Positions 23,357 through 32,599 of a stretch of 64,000 nucleotides of DNA are shown here, one piece after another. The notes beneath the pieces are model-generated. The model searched no databases. It was not told the origin of the DNA and worked only from the letters and a program-made list of their open reading frames with translations. The position numbers and the translations under genes are program-made. Positions within the stretch are counted from its first letter, which is position 1. Each line of letters opens with the position of its first letter. This DNA is from Dromiciops gliroides (lineage: Eukaryota > Chordata > Mammalia > Microbiotheria > Microbiotheriidae), in the NCBI RefSeq assembly GCF_019393635.1, contig NC_057861.1, forward strand, positions 54,387,532 through 54,451,531, written 5' to 3'.

Positions 23357-24111
23357 TCTCTTTTTCTGGTGAGGCCTGCCTGGGACTGGATCTGTGTCAG
23401 TGTGACTGTGGGGTTGAGCTCCACTCTCACCCTGGCACAGCAGCCCCCTCCTACTGACCTTCTAAGCCATCTTTGGCTGGAAAATAATCTCAGCCCATTC
23501 TTTTATGGGTTCTGCTGCTCCAGGAATTGTCCTATGGCATTATTTTGAAGTTTTTTGGAGTGATCATGTTATGAGTTCCAAGAACTTACTGCCTTTCCTC
23601 CATTATCCTACCTATTTTAACCTTATCTTGGTATATGGTATGAATGTTGGTTTATGTCTAGTTTCTGCCAAATTGCTTTCCAGTTTTTCCCACAATTTTT
23701 GTCAAATTGGTGAGTTCTTACCCCCAAAGGTTGGATCTTTGGGTTTATCAAACACTAGATCACTATGGTTATTTATGTATTGTGTACCCAATCTATTCCA
23801 CTGATCTGGGGTGCTCTGTTTGAACCACCAGGACAGTCTTATCAAGTTCTTTCCAGGGCATGGGAAAGATAGCTTTCCCAACATCCTGCAGTATCCCCAG
23901 TGTCCGCCAGAGGACACCCAGCTTGCAAGTCAGATACTGTGTGATAAGAGATACAAAAAAAAAAAAATCCCAATCTCAAGAAACTCACATTCTAATGGAA
24001 GAAAAAGTAAACAACTAGGTGTAGACAAGATATACACAGAGGAGATGGGAGGTAATCTCAGAGAGGGAAAGAACTAGGAGTGAGGAGGAAGGGGATGAGA
24101 AAAGCCTCCTG

Positions 24112-24480
24112 AATTCAATTCAATTTGATAAACCTTTATTAAGCACCAACTATGTACTGGGCACTGTGCTAAACACTGGGGATACAAAAAGAGGTAAAAG
24201 ACAGTTTGCCCTCAAGGAGCTTACGGTCTAATGAGGGAGACAACATGCAAACAATTACACATAAAGCAAACTATACACAGGCTAAATTAAAAAAAATTGA
24301 GAGGGAAAGCACTGGAATTTAGAAGGGTTAGGGAAGGCTTCCTACAAAAAGTGGGATTTTAGTTGAGACTTAAAGGAAGCCAGGGAGGTCAGTAGCTGGA
24401 GTGGAGGAAGAAGAACCTTCCAGGAGGTGATATTTGAGTTGAGATTTGAAGGAAGTCAGAGAAATTAAGAAAAGGAAGTG
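24112..24480 (+). repeat. Dispersed marsupial repeat, family unassigned
   Basis: Landmarks ACCTTTATTAAGCACCAAC, GGGCACTGTGCTAAACACTG, CAAGGAGCTTACGGTCTAAT, GGAAGGCTTCCTACAAAAAG. Shorter copies lie near 8663, 26830, 33460 and 51216. Confidence 0.6.
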
Positions 24481-24664
24481 AAATGGTAGGCATTTAAAGC
24501 ATGGGGGCAGCCAGCAAAAATGAAAAAACAAACTAATATTTATATAGAACCTACTATGTGCCAGACACTGTGCTGAGTACTTTACAAAAATCTCATCTGA
24601 CTCTCCAAACAATCTTGGTGCTATCTCTATTTTGGGGTGTATGAGGTATTATGGGGGGATTAGT

Positions 24665-25165
24665 ACCTCTTGTGTGAGGGCTTGCTGAGCTGTTTTCAAG
24701 GCTGTTCATTCACCATTGGTGTGTACCTGTCTGCCACCTTTCACTTGTGGTTCTAAAAAGCGGCCCGTGCTCCAGTAAAACTTTCTTGGCAGAGGGCTAA
24801 CCAGGTTGAGGGTAACCAACAGGCATCAAACCTGTTTCTGAGTTAGGGGGATGTCCACCCCAAGCATGTGAAGACTTCTTCCAGCAGAATGGGAGGATGA
24901 GAACTATTTGTTCCAAAGGCCATGAAGGTGGCTGAAGTAGGTTCTGTGGAAGCGCTTAGAGCTTGGTCAGACATTGAAGATGCCAGGTCATCCATCCCCT
25001 GCCTCCTAGGCCATTGCCAGTCATCCTGACTTTTGTCCTGCCACTGGACTTTAATGACTCTGGAAGAGAGAGTGAGACTGATGACTTTGTGTGACTGTCT
25101 CACTTCAATTCATTCGAAAGTCAAGACATCACATTGTGATGTCATTGGTCCTTTTTAAAAACGAA
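24665..25165 (+). repeat. Dispersed repeat with RTE-like 3' end, family unassigned
   Basis: Contains AAGGCCATGAAGGTGGCTGA, GAGCTTGGTCAGACATTGAA and an end GATGTCATTGGTCC, a text I recall from other marsupial loci. No gene is seen. Confidence 0.45.
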
Positions 25166-25169
25166 AGAT

Positions 25170-25264
25170 GAGAGGCAACTAGGTGGCACAGTGGATAGAA
25201 CACTTACTAGCTTTGTGACCCTGGGCAAGTCACTTAACCCTCATTTGCCCACAAAAAAAAAAAG
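25170..25264 (+). mobile_element. WSINE1-type SINE with internal deletion
   Basis: The head (GGTGGCACAGTGGATAGA) joins directly to the CORE part (CACTTACTAGC), losing the B box. Confidence 0.8.
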
Positions 25265-25319
25265 AAAAGGAAAGGAAAGGAAAAAACTGAACATTATCTG
25301 TGAACTCTCTGTTTCTCTC

Positions 25320-25440
25320 TAGTAGAATATAAGTTCTCTGAGGGCAAGGGCTGTCTCTCATTCTCATCCTTGTGTCCCACACATCTACCTCAGAGTATGG
25401 CCCATGGAAGACGCTTATACATGCTTCTTGATTAGGTGGA
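25320..25440 (+). repeat. L2-type LINE 3' end
   Basis: AATATAAGTTCTCTGAGGGC followed by CTTGTGTCCCACACATCTAC. Confidence 0.5.
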
Positions 25441-25804
25441 TATAAATAACTATTTGCTTAATACCATTTACATTTAAATTAGTTGATTTAATGCATAATT
25501 AATTGATTTTAATGCTTTTGTGGTTCCTGGCTCTGAAATCCCCATTAGGATTCTTCTTCCCTTCATTCTTTTCCAGCTTTCCTTGCCTGACTTAAGTAAC
25601 CATGTGTACTATTCTTCTGCTTTCTTTTTCTACTTTCATCATTTCAGAAAGTCCTTTCCAGATTTCTTTTCATTTCTCATATTTTTTTTCCATTTTAATT
25701 GTTTTATAGCATCCCATTGCAACAGTGGACCACGATGGACCTTTTCCTTGTTGTTGGACATTTGAACTGCTTCCAGTTTTTATTTTCCTGACAATTACAG
25801 TGCT

Positions 25805-25985
25805 ATAGATTTAGAGTTAGAAAGGACCTTAGAGACTATGTAAGCTAACCCCTATGCCTTTATTTTTACAGATGAAGAAACTGAGACCCAGAGAGGTGAA
25901 GTGATTTGCCTCAGGTCACACAGCTAGTAGGTGTCTGAGGAAGGATTCGAACCTGGGTATTTATGACTCCAACTTTAGTCCTCTG
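25805..25985 (-). repeat. MIR-like SINE
   Basis: ACAGATGAAGAAACTGAGAC, GGTCACACAGCTAGTAGGTG. Confidence 0.65.
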
Positions 25986-26430
25986 TTACCAGAGATGTCA
26001 AACACACACCTATGGTGGGCTACAAGTGGCTCACAACACTCGAGGACAGCCCAAACCAGATTAAAATGTAGTTCCTATCTGATTCCAATGTGTTGATGTA
26101 TTAATAATGAAAAAGGAAATATATAAACATGGGTGGTTTTCTAAGTCAATGTGGAGGCCACAGGGATCCCTATGTACAGTCGAGTGGTCCCCATTTCTTT
26201 TTGAGTTAGACATCTCTACATTGTATTGCACCTGCCTCCTTATGTGTACTGATGCAACATTTGGTCCATCCATCTGTTACCCCTTACCCTTACCACATAA
26301 CCAGCTCATCTATTATTTCTCTGGTCAGTTATGTCCTTGACATCCATTGTACTTCTCCTCTAGTGCCTCCTTGTGCCATGGAGGCAATGCTGGGTTCTCT
26401 AAATCTACACCATCAGAGCGCAAACTTTAG

Positions 26431-26683
26431 CAGGTTCTGTTTTGTTCGTTCAGTCTTTTTCAGTTACATCTGACTCCTCCTGACCCCATTTAGGGTTTTC
26501 TTGGCAGAAATACTGGAGCAGTTTGCCGTTTCCTTCTCCAGCTCATTTTACAGATGAGGAAACTGAGGCAAACAGGGTCTTGCCCAGGCTCACACAGCTA
26601 GTAATCATTTGAGGACAGTTTGGAAGTCAGGTCTTCCTGACTTCAGGCCTGGCACTCTATCCACTGTGCCATCTGGCCATCCC
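26431..26683 (-). mobile_element. MAR1-type SINE
   Basis: Near full-length; the RTE-like tail is at the low-coordinate side. Confidence 0.82.
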
Positions 26684-26814
26684 TAGAAGGTCCTACCGCA
26701 TTGGAAAGGATATGGACCCAGAGACTGACTGTGAAACAACCTAGGAAAGTGTGAAAGGCCCAACACTGGAAGGCTGGAGCCCAGGTGAGGGCTTGTATAT
26801 CAATCTACTCTCAG

Positions 26815-27165
26815 TCAATCGGTCGTTCAATAAGCATTTATTAAGCACCTATTGTGTACCCACATCTGTATGAGGCATTGAGAGTACAAAGATAAAAACA
26901 AAAAAGTCCCTGCCCACAAGGAGCTTACACTCTATTGGGGAGACTGCATATACACATATAAATATCGAGAGGCAGTGTGGTGCAGCTAACAGAGTGCTAG
27001 ATTTGGACTTGGGAAGACCTGGTTAGAATTCCACCCCAATGATTTATTATCTTTGTGTCTCTGCACTGGTCACTTCATTTCTCTGACCCTCAAGTTTCCT
27101 TATGTGTAAAATGAGGGGACTGGACTGAATGGCCTGTGAGGTCCCTTTGTGGCTCTGAATCCCTG
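26815..27165 (+). repeat. Dispersed repeat followed by MIR-like SINE
   Basis: The first part has CATTTATTAAGCACCTATTG and AAGGAGCTTACACTCTATTG; the second ends GTAAAATGAGGGGACTGGAC. Confidence 0.55.
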
Positions 27166-27728
27166 ATCTATGCTAGACACATGTGCACAAGTGGACATGC
27201 AGTCCTTTGTGCTCCCCTTCTGTTTCCATAGTAGTGGCAGAAAAGGGGGGACAAGAACCTCACAGTTCTAGGAGGAAGAGAGTAACTTAGAACAACCTCC
27301 CTTTTTCTGGCTCTGACCAAAGCTAGGTTAGAAGCTCAAATCCTGCCCCCAATATTGCTTCCCTGTGTGACCTCCTGGCAAGTAATTTCCTCCCTCTTGG
27401 TCTCAGCTACAAAATGAAAACATTGAACTACGGGTCCCTTAGGAGGTTCTGATTCAATATTTACCTTTAGATTAAAGACTGGGAGCCCTCATTCCATGGG
27501 GCTTTGCAGGGGGTGGGTGGGAGTGGGGGATTCTGTGTGAGAAGCCCTGCGACCAATGCTCTTTCTCCACAGGAGAAGGCTTTTGGGGGGTGAGGGACAG
27601 GACAGAAAGGTGGGGGATGAGAAGGTGAAGTTCCCAGGCAGGATGATCATTGTCCCTATTCTCTGAGGAGCTGGAGCTGGGAGCCTCTTAGATATTCTAG
27701 GAGACTCCCTGGGCACTTCCAAGGGCGC

Positions 27729-28610
27729 TCAGTGCCCACCAACTGGCAATTGGCCCCATAGCAGCTCCAGAGCCCAGCCCACTGTGTGTGGTGAGGCTTC
27801 GGTCAGATATTGGCAACAGAGCCAGTCCTCAAGTCCGGCGGCCTCCCCACCGCCCGCCAGGCGCTCAGCCAACTCTAGGGGCAGCAGGGCCCGGTGGATG
27901 TCCAGCCAGGGTCCCAGGGGGAGGCCTCGGGTCTGGAGTTCAGGCCCAGGCCCCCACAATATGGTCTGCAGGGCCACTCGGATCTGGGCCATAGGGGGAC
28001 GGCTGCCCGGCTCGGCCTGCAGCAAACGCGGGGCCAGGTGAGCCAGAGCCAATGAGTAGGCTGAGCGGATGGGCAGAGGTGGTGGGGATACCCCCCGGGC
28101 TTGGGCCAGTGAAGGGCCTTGGCCCAGCATCTCATAGATAAGGAGGCCCAACTGAAGTTCATCTTCCTGGGCAGGCAGCTGTGGTACCAGTGGCCGGGCC
28201 CTGGCAAAGTTTGTGAGAAGGAGCTGGGGCAGGGCTCCTGTTGGTTGGCCCCGGGGGGAGGCCAAGAGCAGGTTCTCAGGCCTCAGGTCCCCATGGCCCA
28301 GACTGTCCACGTGCAGCTGTTTCAAGGCTCCACACAACTGGAGCAGCAAGAGACACACAAGGCGCTCATACTGTCCCGGACAGACCCGATGCAGCTCCTT
28401 GTTGGCTATAACCCAATCGGCCACAGTCTGAGTGGGCACCTCGGCCACCAGAGCCACTGGCCCTTGCCATGGTGCTCCTAGCAGTGTCCCTGCTGGCAAC
28501 TGGCCACACAGGCTCTGCACATTAAAATGAGGCTGGAGCGTGGCCTGGAGGGCCAGCCCAGGGGGCTCAGCATCCAGGGCCTCAGAGGTCATTGACCAGG
28601 GCTTAGGGAC
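27729..28610 (-). CDS. PEAK3: PEAK3, last coding exon (pseudokinase and SHED region)
   Basis: This exon encodes residues 222-514 of PEAK3 (C19orf35), a cytoplasmic pseudokinase scaffold of the PEAK/NKF3 family. Seen: kinase-fold segments with a degenerate N-lobe (VALVAEVP where an active kinase has VAIK), an HGDLRPENLLL catalytic-loop equivalent at about 327, LLLTNFARA in place of the DFG region at about 355, and a C-terminal helical segment with LEDWLCCQYLTEA at about 481, the split helical dimerisation (SHED) signature of the family. The acceptor CCCCTCAG is at 28618-28611. The upstream exon ends AAG, so the join reads AAK-VPKPW, as in the human protein (recalled). The stop codon lies at 27729-27731. 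Nothing is broken. Known role (family): oligomeric adaptor affecting CRK and GRB2 signalling; catalysis is not expected. Confidence 0.93.
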   Translation of the reverse strand, partial: VPKPWSMTSEALDAEPPGLALQATLQPHFNVQSLCGQLPAGTLLGAPWQGPVALVAEVPTQTVADWVIANKELHRVCPGQYERLVCLLLLQLCGALKQLHVDSLGHGDLRPENLLLASPRGQPTGALPQLLLTNFARARPLVPQLPAQEDELQLGLLIYEMLGQGPSLAQARGVSPPPLPIRSAYSLALAHLAPRLLQAEPGSRPPMAQIRVALQTILWGPGPELQTRGLPLGPWLDIHRALLPLELAERLAGGGEAAGLEDWLCCQYLTEASPHTVGWALELLWGQLPVGGH

Positions 28611-28969
28611 CTGAGGGGAAAGAGCGACATTGGGATCAGAAATTAAAAGTCACATCTTGCCTTTCTCCTAGTGGCTGCTCCAGGTAGAGTATACTGTCCC
28701 AAGCAACAGGCATGCCTTAGCCATTAAGCAGAGGAAATTGGGGAACAGGGAGGATTGGGCAAAAGTTGTCCTCCCTGCTTCCTCTTTTGGGGCCCCCTTT
28801 CCATTTCCTTATCACCAAGACCCTCACCTTGGGTACCTCTTGTGAGCTCCTCTCCTCATGGCTCCTAATTCCCCTTCAAGGACTCTCCCTTATACATCCC
28901 ATGATTCCTTTGCTATGTACTTCCACAAGCCTGCAATTCTTCCCATGATGGCCTAGGATTCTCCTTCTT

Positions 28970-29126
28970 TTTTTCTTTTCTTTTTTTTTTGGTGAGGCAA
29001 TTGGGGTTAAGTGACTTGCCTAGGGTCACACAGCTAGTAAGTGTCAAGTGTCTGAGGTCAGATTTGAACTCAGGTCCTCCTGAATCCAGGGCTGGTGCTC
29101 TATCCACTGCACCACCTAGCTGCCCC
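28970..29126 (-). mobile_element. WSINE1-type SINE in a PEAK3 intron
   Basis: Target duplication GGATTCTCCTTCTT on both sides; sense to PEAK3. Confidence 0.9.
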
Positions 29127-29169
29127 AGGATTCTCCTTCTTAATGGCCTGGCTTTATCCTGCCTTGGAG

Positions 29170-29236
29170 TCCAGGATTCATTCTCTCTCTGTCTCTCTCT
29201 GTCTCTGTCTCTCTTTCTCTCTCTGTCTCTCTTTCC
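29170..29236. repeat. (CTGT/CT)n tract
   Basis: Interrupted CT repeat with regular G, in a PEAK3 intron. Confidence 0.85.
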
Positions 29237-29424
29237 TATTGTTCTCCCCATAAAGAGGCCAACAGCCATGTCCTCACCTTCCTCCACCACTCTGTCTGCC
29301 CTGCAGTCAAACATACTATCCAGGAAGACTCTCCTGCCTAGGCGTGAGGTCTCCACCCTCTTGATTTAGCTTGGGATTTCCAGCTGCACCTCCCACAGAA
29401 GGCCCCGGCCCCCCAGACACTCAC

Positions 29425-30005
29425 CTTGGCGGCCAGCAGGTGCCAGGTATCTCCAGTGATCCGAACCACCCTGTAGTACCAGGCATCCCCGCTCTGGGCA
29501 CAAGGCTTGCTATCCAGCAGGCGGAAGCCCTGACCTGGCCCTCCCCTGCCGGGCCACGGCCCAGCCAGCCGGGTCCCCAGCCGGCTCTCTATGCAGCGCA
29601 GGGAATCCAGCTGGCGGCCTCTGAGAACCTTGTACACCTCCCGGGGGCTCCCCAAATCCTGGAAGAAGTGAGCCAGCTCAGAGTCGGGGGTAGCAAAGGT
29701 GAGCTGCTGAGGGCCTGGCTCGAAGCGGCTCACCCTGCCATATGGGATCTCTTCCAGGCTCCGAGACTCTAGCAAGGGTCTCCTCAGGGTCTCCCAGGGG
29801 GGCTGGCCTGAACTGGGTTGACGCTCCCTCCTGGGAAGGGAGTTGTAGCCGGAGGAGGAGGAGTGGAGAGTTCTGCTGGTAGGAAGAGAGCGGGTCCGGC
29901 TCAGGGTCTTCTGAGGCAAGGGAGGGGGCGACAGGTCGCTGGAGGAAAGTCTGGGCATCCATGGGCGGCAGGGTTTGGAGGGCTGTAAGTGGGCCCGGCC
30001 CTGTC
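29425..30005 (-). CDS. PEAK3: PEAK3, middle coding exon (proline-rich region and start of kinase-like fold)
   Basis: This exon encodes residues 28-221. It begins in phase 2 after a TTCTGCAG acceptor. The first codons (QGRAHLQPSKPC) continue the YSNLG of the upstream exon, as in human YSNLGQIRAHLLPSK (recalled). Motifs seen: PPPLPQK at about 54-60, a CRK-type SH3 ligand; RTRSLP at about 64-69, which fits a 14-3-3 mode I site (Arg at -3, Pro at +2); and FRLLDSKPCAQSGDAWYYRVVR near the end, conserved in PEAK3. The donor AAG|GTGAGT is at 29424. An in-frame ATG at 29958 is internal and is not the start, because the conserved sequence runs upstream across the splice junction. Confidence 0.92.
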
Positions 30006-30410
30006 CTGCAGAACGAGGGAAGGAGGGAGGGAGGCATGTTGGGGAGGGAGAGAAGCCACAGGTGCCTTTCCTGCTAGGATAAGCCCCGGGCTGGGGAGTT
30101 AGGAGAGCTGGGTTCTAGTCTCACCCCCTGCACTCAGTAATCTCGGGGCATGGAAGTCATACAACTTCTCTGGATTTCGGGGGTTCCGTTGATAAGATAA
30201 AGAGGTGGGTTTGGGTGCTGTGGACCTGACTTTGACTCTGAGCTCTACCTGGGTCACCCACCCTTGTCGGGCCTTGGTTTCCTCATCTGAAGGGGGTTAA
30301 ACTAGATAACCTCTAGATTGGGGATCCTATGACTCAAGGGTGTCCAAGGTCACTTGCAGCTCTGATGCTTTGTATTCTGTGACCTGGCGTAAGGCTTCTT
30401 GCATGTAGAG

Positions 30411-31040
30411 TCTTAGAATGTCAGAGCTGGTGAGGTCCTTAGAATGGACAATGTCAGAAGAGTCCTTAGAAGGGAGAATGTCAGAGTTGGGAGGGTCCTT
30501 AGAACACAGTGTCAGAGCTCGGAGGGCCCTTAGAACATAGGATGTCAGAGCTGGGAGGGCCCTTAGAACATAGTGTCAGGACTAGGAGGGCCCTTAGAAC
30601 ACAGGATGTCAGAGCTGGGAGGGCCCTTAGAACATAGTGTCAGGACTAGGAGGGCCCTTAGAACACAGGATGTCAGAGCTGGGAGGGCCCTTAGAACATA
30701 GTGTCAGGACTAGGAGGGCCCTTAGAACACAGGATGTCAGAGCTGGGAGGGCCCTTAGAACACAAGCTATCAGGGCTAGGAGGGTCCTTAGAACACAGGA
30801 TGTCAGAGGTGGGAAGGCCCTTAGAAAACAATGTTAGGGGCAGCTAGATGGCACAGTGGATAGAGCACCGGCCCTGGAGTCAGGAGTACCTGAGTTCAAA
30901 TCCGGCCTCAGACACTTAACACTTACTAGCTGTGTGACCCTGGGCAAGTCACTTAGCCCCAATTGCCTCACTAAAAAAAAAAAAAAAAAAGCCAAAGAAA
31001 ACAATGTTAAAGCTGGGAGGGATCTTAAAATGTGGAATAT
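30411..31040 (+). repeat. Minisatellite, 31-33 bp unit, with dimeric higher-order pattern, in PEAK3 intron 1
   Basis: About 13 units of the form TTAGAACACAGGATGTCAGA + GCTGGGAGGGCCC. In the middle, two unit types alternate as a 64-bp dimer repeated about four times (GGATGTCAGAGCT type and AGTGTCAGGACT type). Edge units are diverged and resemble the 3' tail of a MIR3-like SINE. A SINE interrupts the array at 30837-30995. Confidence 0.9.
30837..30995 (+). mobile_element. WSINE1-type SINE inside the minisatellite
   Basis: Target duplication AGAAAACAATGTTA; antisense to PEAK3. Confidence 0.92.
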
Positions 31041-31192
31041 CAGAATTGGGAGAAACCTCTAGTACAACCTTCTCATTTTACAATTGAGGAAACTAAGTTA
31101 CAAAGAAATCATCTTAGGAATTTTCCTGGTCTGGGCCAGGGGAGGGGGGCTCTCCCTCTCTGGCTTTTGCTGTGCCTTCCTCTTTCCTCTTA

Positions 31193-31340
31193 TTTTACAG
31201 ATGAGGCAAACTGAGGCAAACAGGGTTAGTTAGGTAACTTGCCCAGGGTCACACGGCTAGGAAGTATCTGAGGCTGCATTCGAACTCAGGTTTTCCTGAC
31301 TCCAAGCCTGGCGCTCTATCCACTGTGCCACCCAGCTGCC
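31193..31340 (-). mobile_element. MAR1-type SINE fragment in PEAK3 intron 1
   Basis: Reads from ATGAGGCAAACTGAGGC to GTGCCACCCAGCTGCC. Confidence 0.75.
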
Positions 31341-31423
31341 TCTTTCCACCATCCCCACCACCCCAGCTCAAACCCTCACTCTGGCCTGTGGCTGACCAGC
31401 CTTCAAGACCCCGGCTCACTTAC

Positions 31424-31505
31424 CAAGGTTGCTATAAGGATAATGCAAAGATGAGGAGGGGAGATCTTGATTGGGTGCAGAGGACAGTAGGTCTGAATCA
31501 CTCAT
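31424..31505 (-). CDS. PEAK3: PEAK3, first coding exon (residues 1-27 plus one base)
   Basis: This short exon was found by its splice sites and homology. It reads MSDSDLLSSAPNQDL... and ends YPYSNLG, with the donor G|GTAAGTG at 31423. The length up to YSNLG (28 residues) equals that recalled for human PEAK3. Tyr24 lies in YSN, a GRB2 SH2-type pYxN motif. The ATG has A at -3. The exon begins at 31527 after a CTCTCTTACAG acceptor, leaving 22 bases of 5' UTR. The open frame upstream of the ATG is only translated CA repeat and is rejected as coding. Confidence 0.88.
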
Positions 31506-31545
31506 GCTTCTGATGGCAAAGGGCTTCCTGTAAGAGAGGAAATAT

Positions 31546-31640
31546 ATGTGTGCGTGTGTGCGTGTGTGTGTGTGTGTGCGCGTGTGTGTGTGTGTGTGTG
31601 TATGTCTGTGTGTGTATGTCTGTGTGTGTCTGTGTGCACG
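31546..31640. repeat. (TG)n/(CA)n microsatellite
   Basis: Imperfect TG repeat with a few C and A changes. Read on the PEAK3 strand it is a CA tract ending about 20 bases upstream of the acceptor of the start-codon exon. Confidence 0.9.
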
Positions 31641-32083
31641 CACGAATCATCATAAAACCCTAGCATTAGAAAAGGACTCAGAGGTCATCTGTGACTCAAC
31701 CTCCCTGGGACTTCAGGCCCCTCATCTGCAAAATAAGAGGGTTGAAATAGATGCCCAGCTAAGGTCTCTCCCGGCACTAAATCTATGATTCTACAAACCT
31801 CTGAGGTCTTGTGAGTCATGTGTGTATTCTGTGTGTGTGATATGCACACAGGTATCAGTGTGTGTCTTCACATACTTGCAGGTACACATATATGTGGGTA
31901 TGTTATGTGTGTATATGTATAAAACAGATAAAAATATAGAATTTTTGAATTGGAAAGGACCTTAGAGGTCATCCAGTCCATTTAGAAGATTTAATTCCAT
32001 CTATAGCATCCCTAACAAGTAATTGCCCTGCCTCTACTTGGATACCTCTAAGAACAGGGAGCTCACTATCTTACAAATCATCA

Positions 32084-32084
<1 letters not shown>

Positions 32085-32130
<46 letters not shown>

Positions 32131-32131
32131 T
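32085..32131. repeat. (TG)n microsatellite
   Basis: Nearly pure TG run upstream of PEAK3. Confidence 0.9.
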
Positions 32132-32599
32132 GTGTGAACATGAACTCTGGCAGGGCTCAAACAGCACCCAGCCCAGACTGAGCTGTGAGCCGCATCAATC
32201 ACCCTGTGTCTGTCACCAGTCAGAATCCATTCCCCTCTCTAGACAACAAAGAAGGCCGGGGTACTGAAGACATGGCCCAGGAGTTGAAGCCTGGAGGAAG
32301 CTCCTGGAGGAGTCAAAAACCTGGGTTCAAATCCTGATCCTGCTACTTAGTAACTGTGACTCGGACAAGTACTTGTGCTCTCTGCGCCTTTGTCTCACTC
32401 CTCCAGTTCTAGCCCCTAGAAGCCCCTCTAGGGAAGATGCTGCCACCTCCCCCAGTTTAAGGGGTGCCCTTCTCCCCAGCCTGCCAGCTTGCTTGGGGGA
32501 GCCCGGTCTCCTGCCTTGGGGCACTGCCTCCTCCCTCCTGGCCTTTCTCTTCTGGATGGGGGGTTGGCCCCTCTCCAGCCCCATCTCTGCTGGGCTTAC

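Larger units (their letters stand above)
19105..23609 (-). mobile_element. HAL1-like (half-L1) element
   Basis: Bounded by the target duplication ACCTATTTTAACCTT (19090 and 23610). On the minus strand it has a GC-rich 5' region (about 23600-23037 and 21425-21400), an ORF1-type coiled-coil/RRM segment (about 21400-20400; DLENRSRRDNLKIIGLPE), a pyrimidine-rich stretch on the plus strand, and an L1-like 3' end (19560-19150), but no reverse transcriptase. Without later insertions it is about 2.8 kb, close to HAL1 length. Confidence 0.65.
16627..23910 (-). mobile_element. Outer L1 LINE, broken into several pieces
   Basis: Pieces at about 16627-16828, 17336-17490, 18010-19104 and 23610-23910 read in order from the L1 3' end toward ORF2 on the minus strand. 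The gaps are filled by another L1, a solo LTR, a SINE and a HAL1-like element. Sequence on both sides of each gap continues the L1 when compared with the copies at 21442 and 34050. Confidence 0.75.
28611..29424 (-). other. PEAK3 intron between the middle and last coding exons
   Basis: Phase-0 intron of 814 bases with GTGAGT donor and TTTCCCCTCAG acceptor. It contains one minus-strand SINE and a CT-rich tract. Confidence 0.85.
30006..31423 (-). other. PEAK3 intron 1 (within coding sequence)
   Basis: Phase-1 intron of 1418 bases, GTAAGTG to TTCTGCAG. It carries the 31-33-bp minisatellite array, a SINE inserted in that array, and a MAR1-type SINE remnant. Confidence 0.85.

Noticed and set aside
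29938-29958. ATG at 29958 as the start of PEAK3
   Set aside because: Conserved sequence continues upstream (QGRAHLQPSK) and across a phase-1 splice junction to the YSNLG exon, whose ATG at 31505 matches the human N-terminus length.
30411-30835. CRISPR-like regular array
   Set aside because: The units are contiguous without unique spacers, and this is animal DNA; it is a minisatellite.
31506-31643. Upstream in-frame ATG at 31643 giving a His-Thr-rich N-terminus
   Set aside because: That stretch is the CA microsatellite and lies beyond a good splice acceptor; it is intronic.
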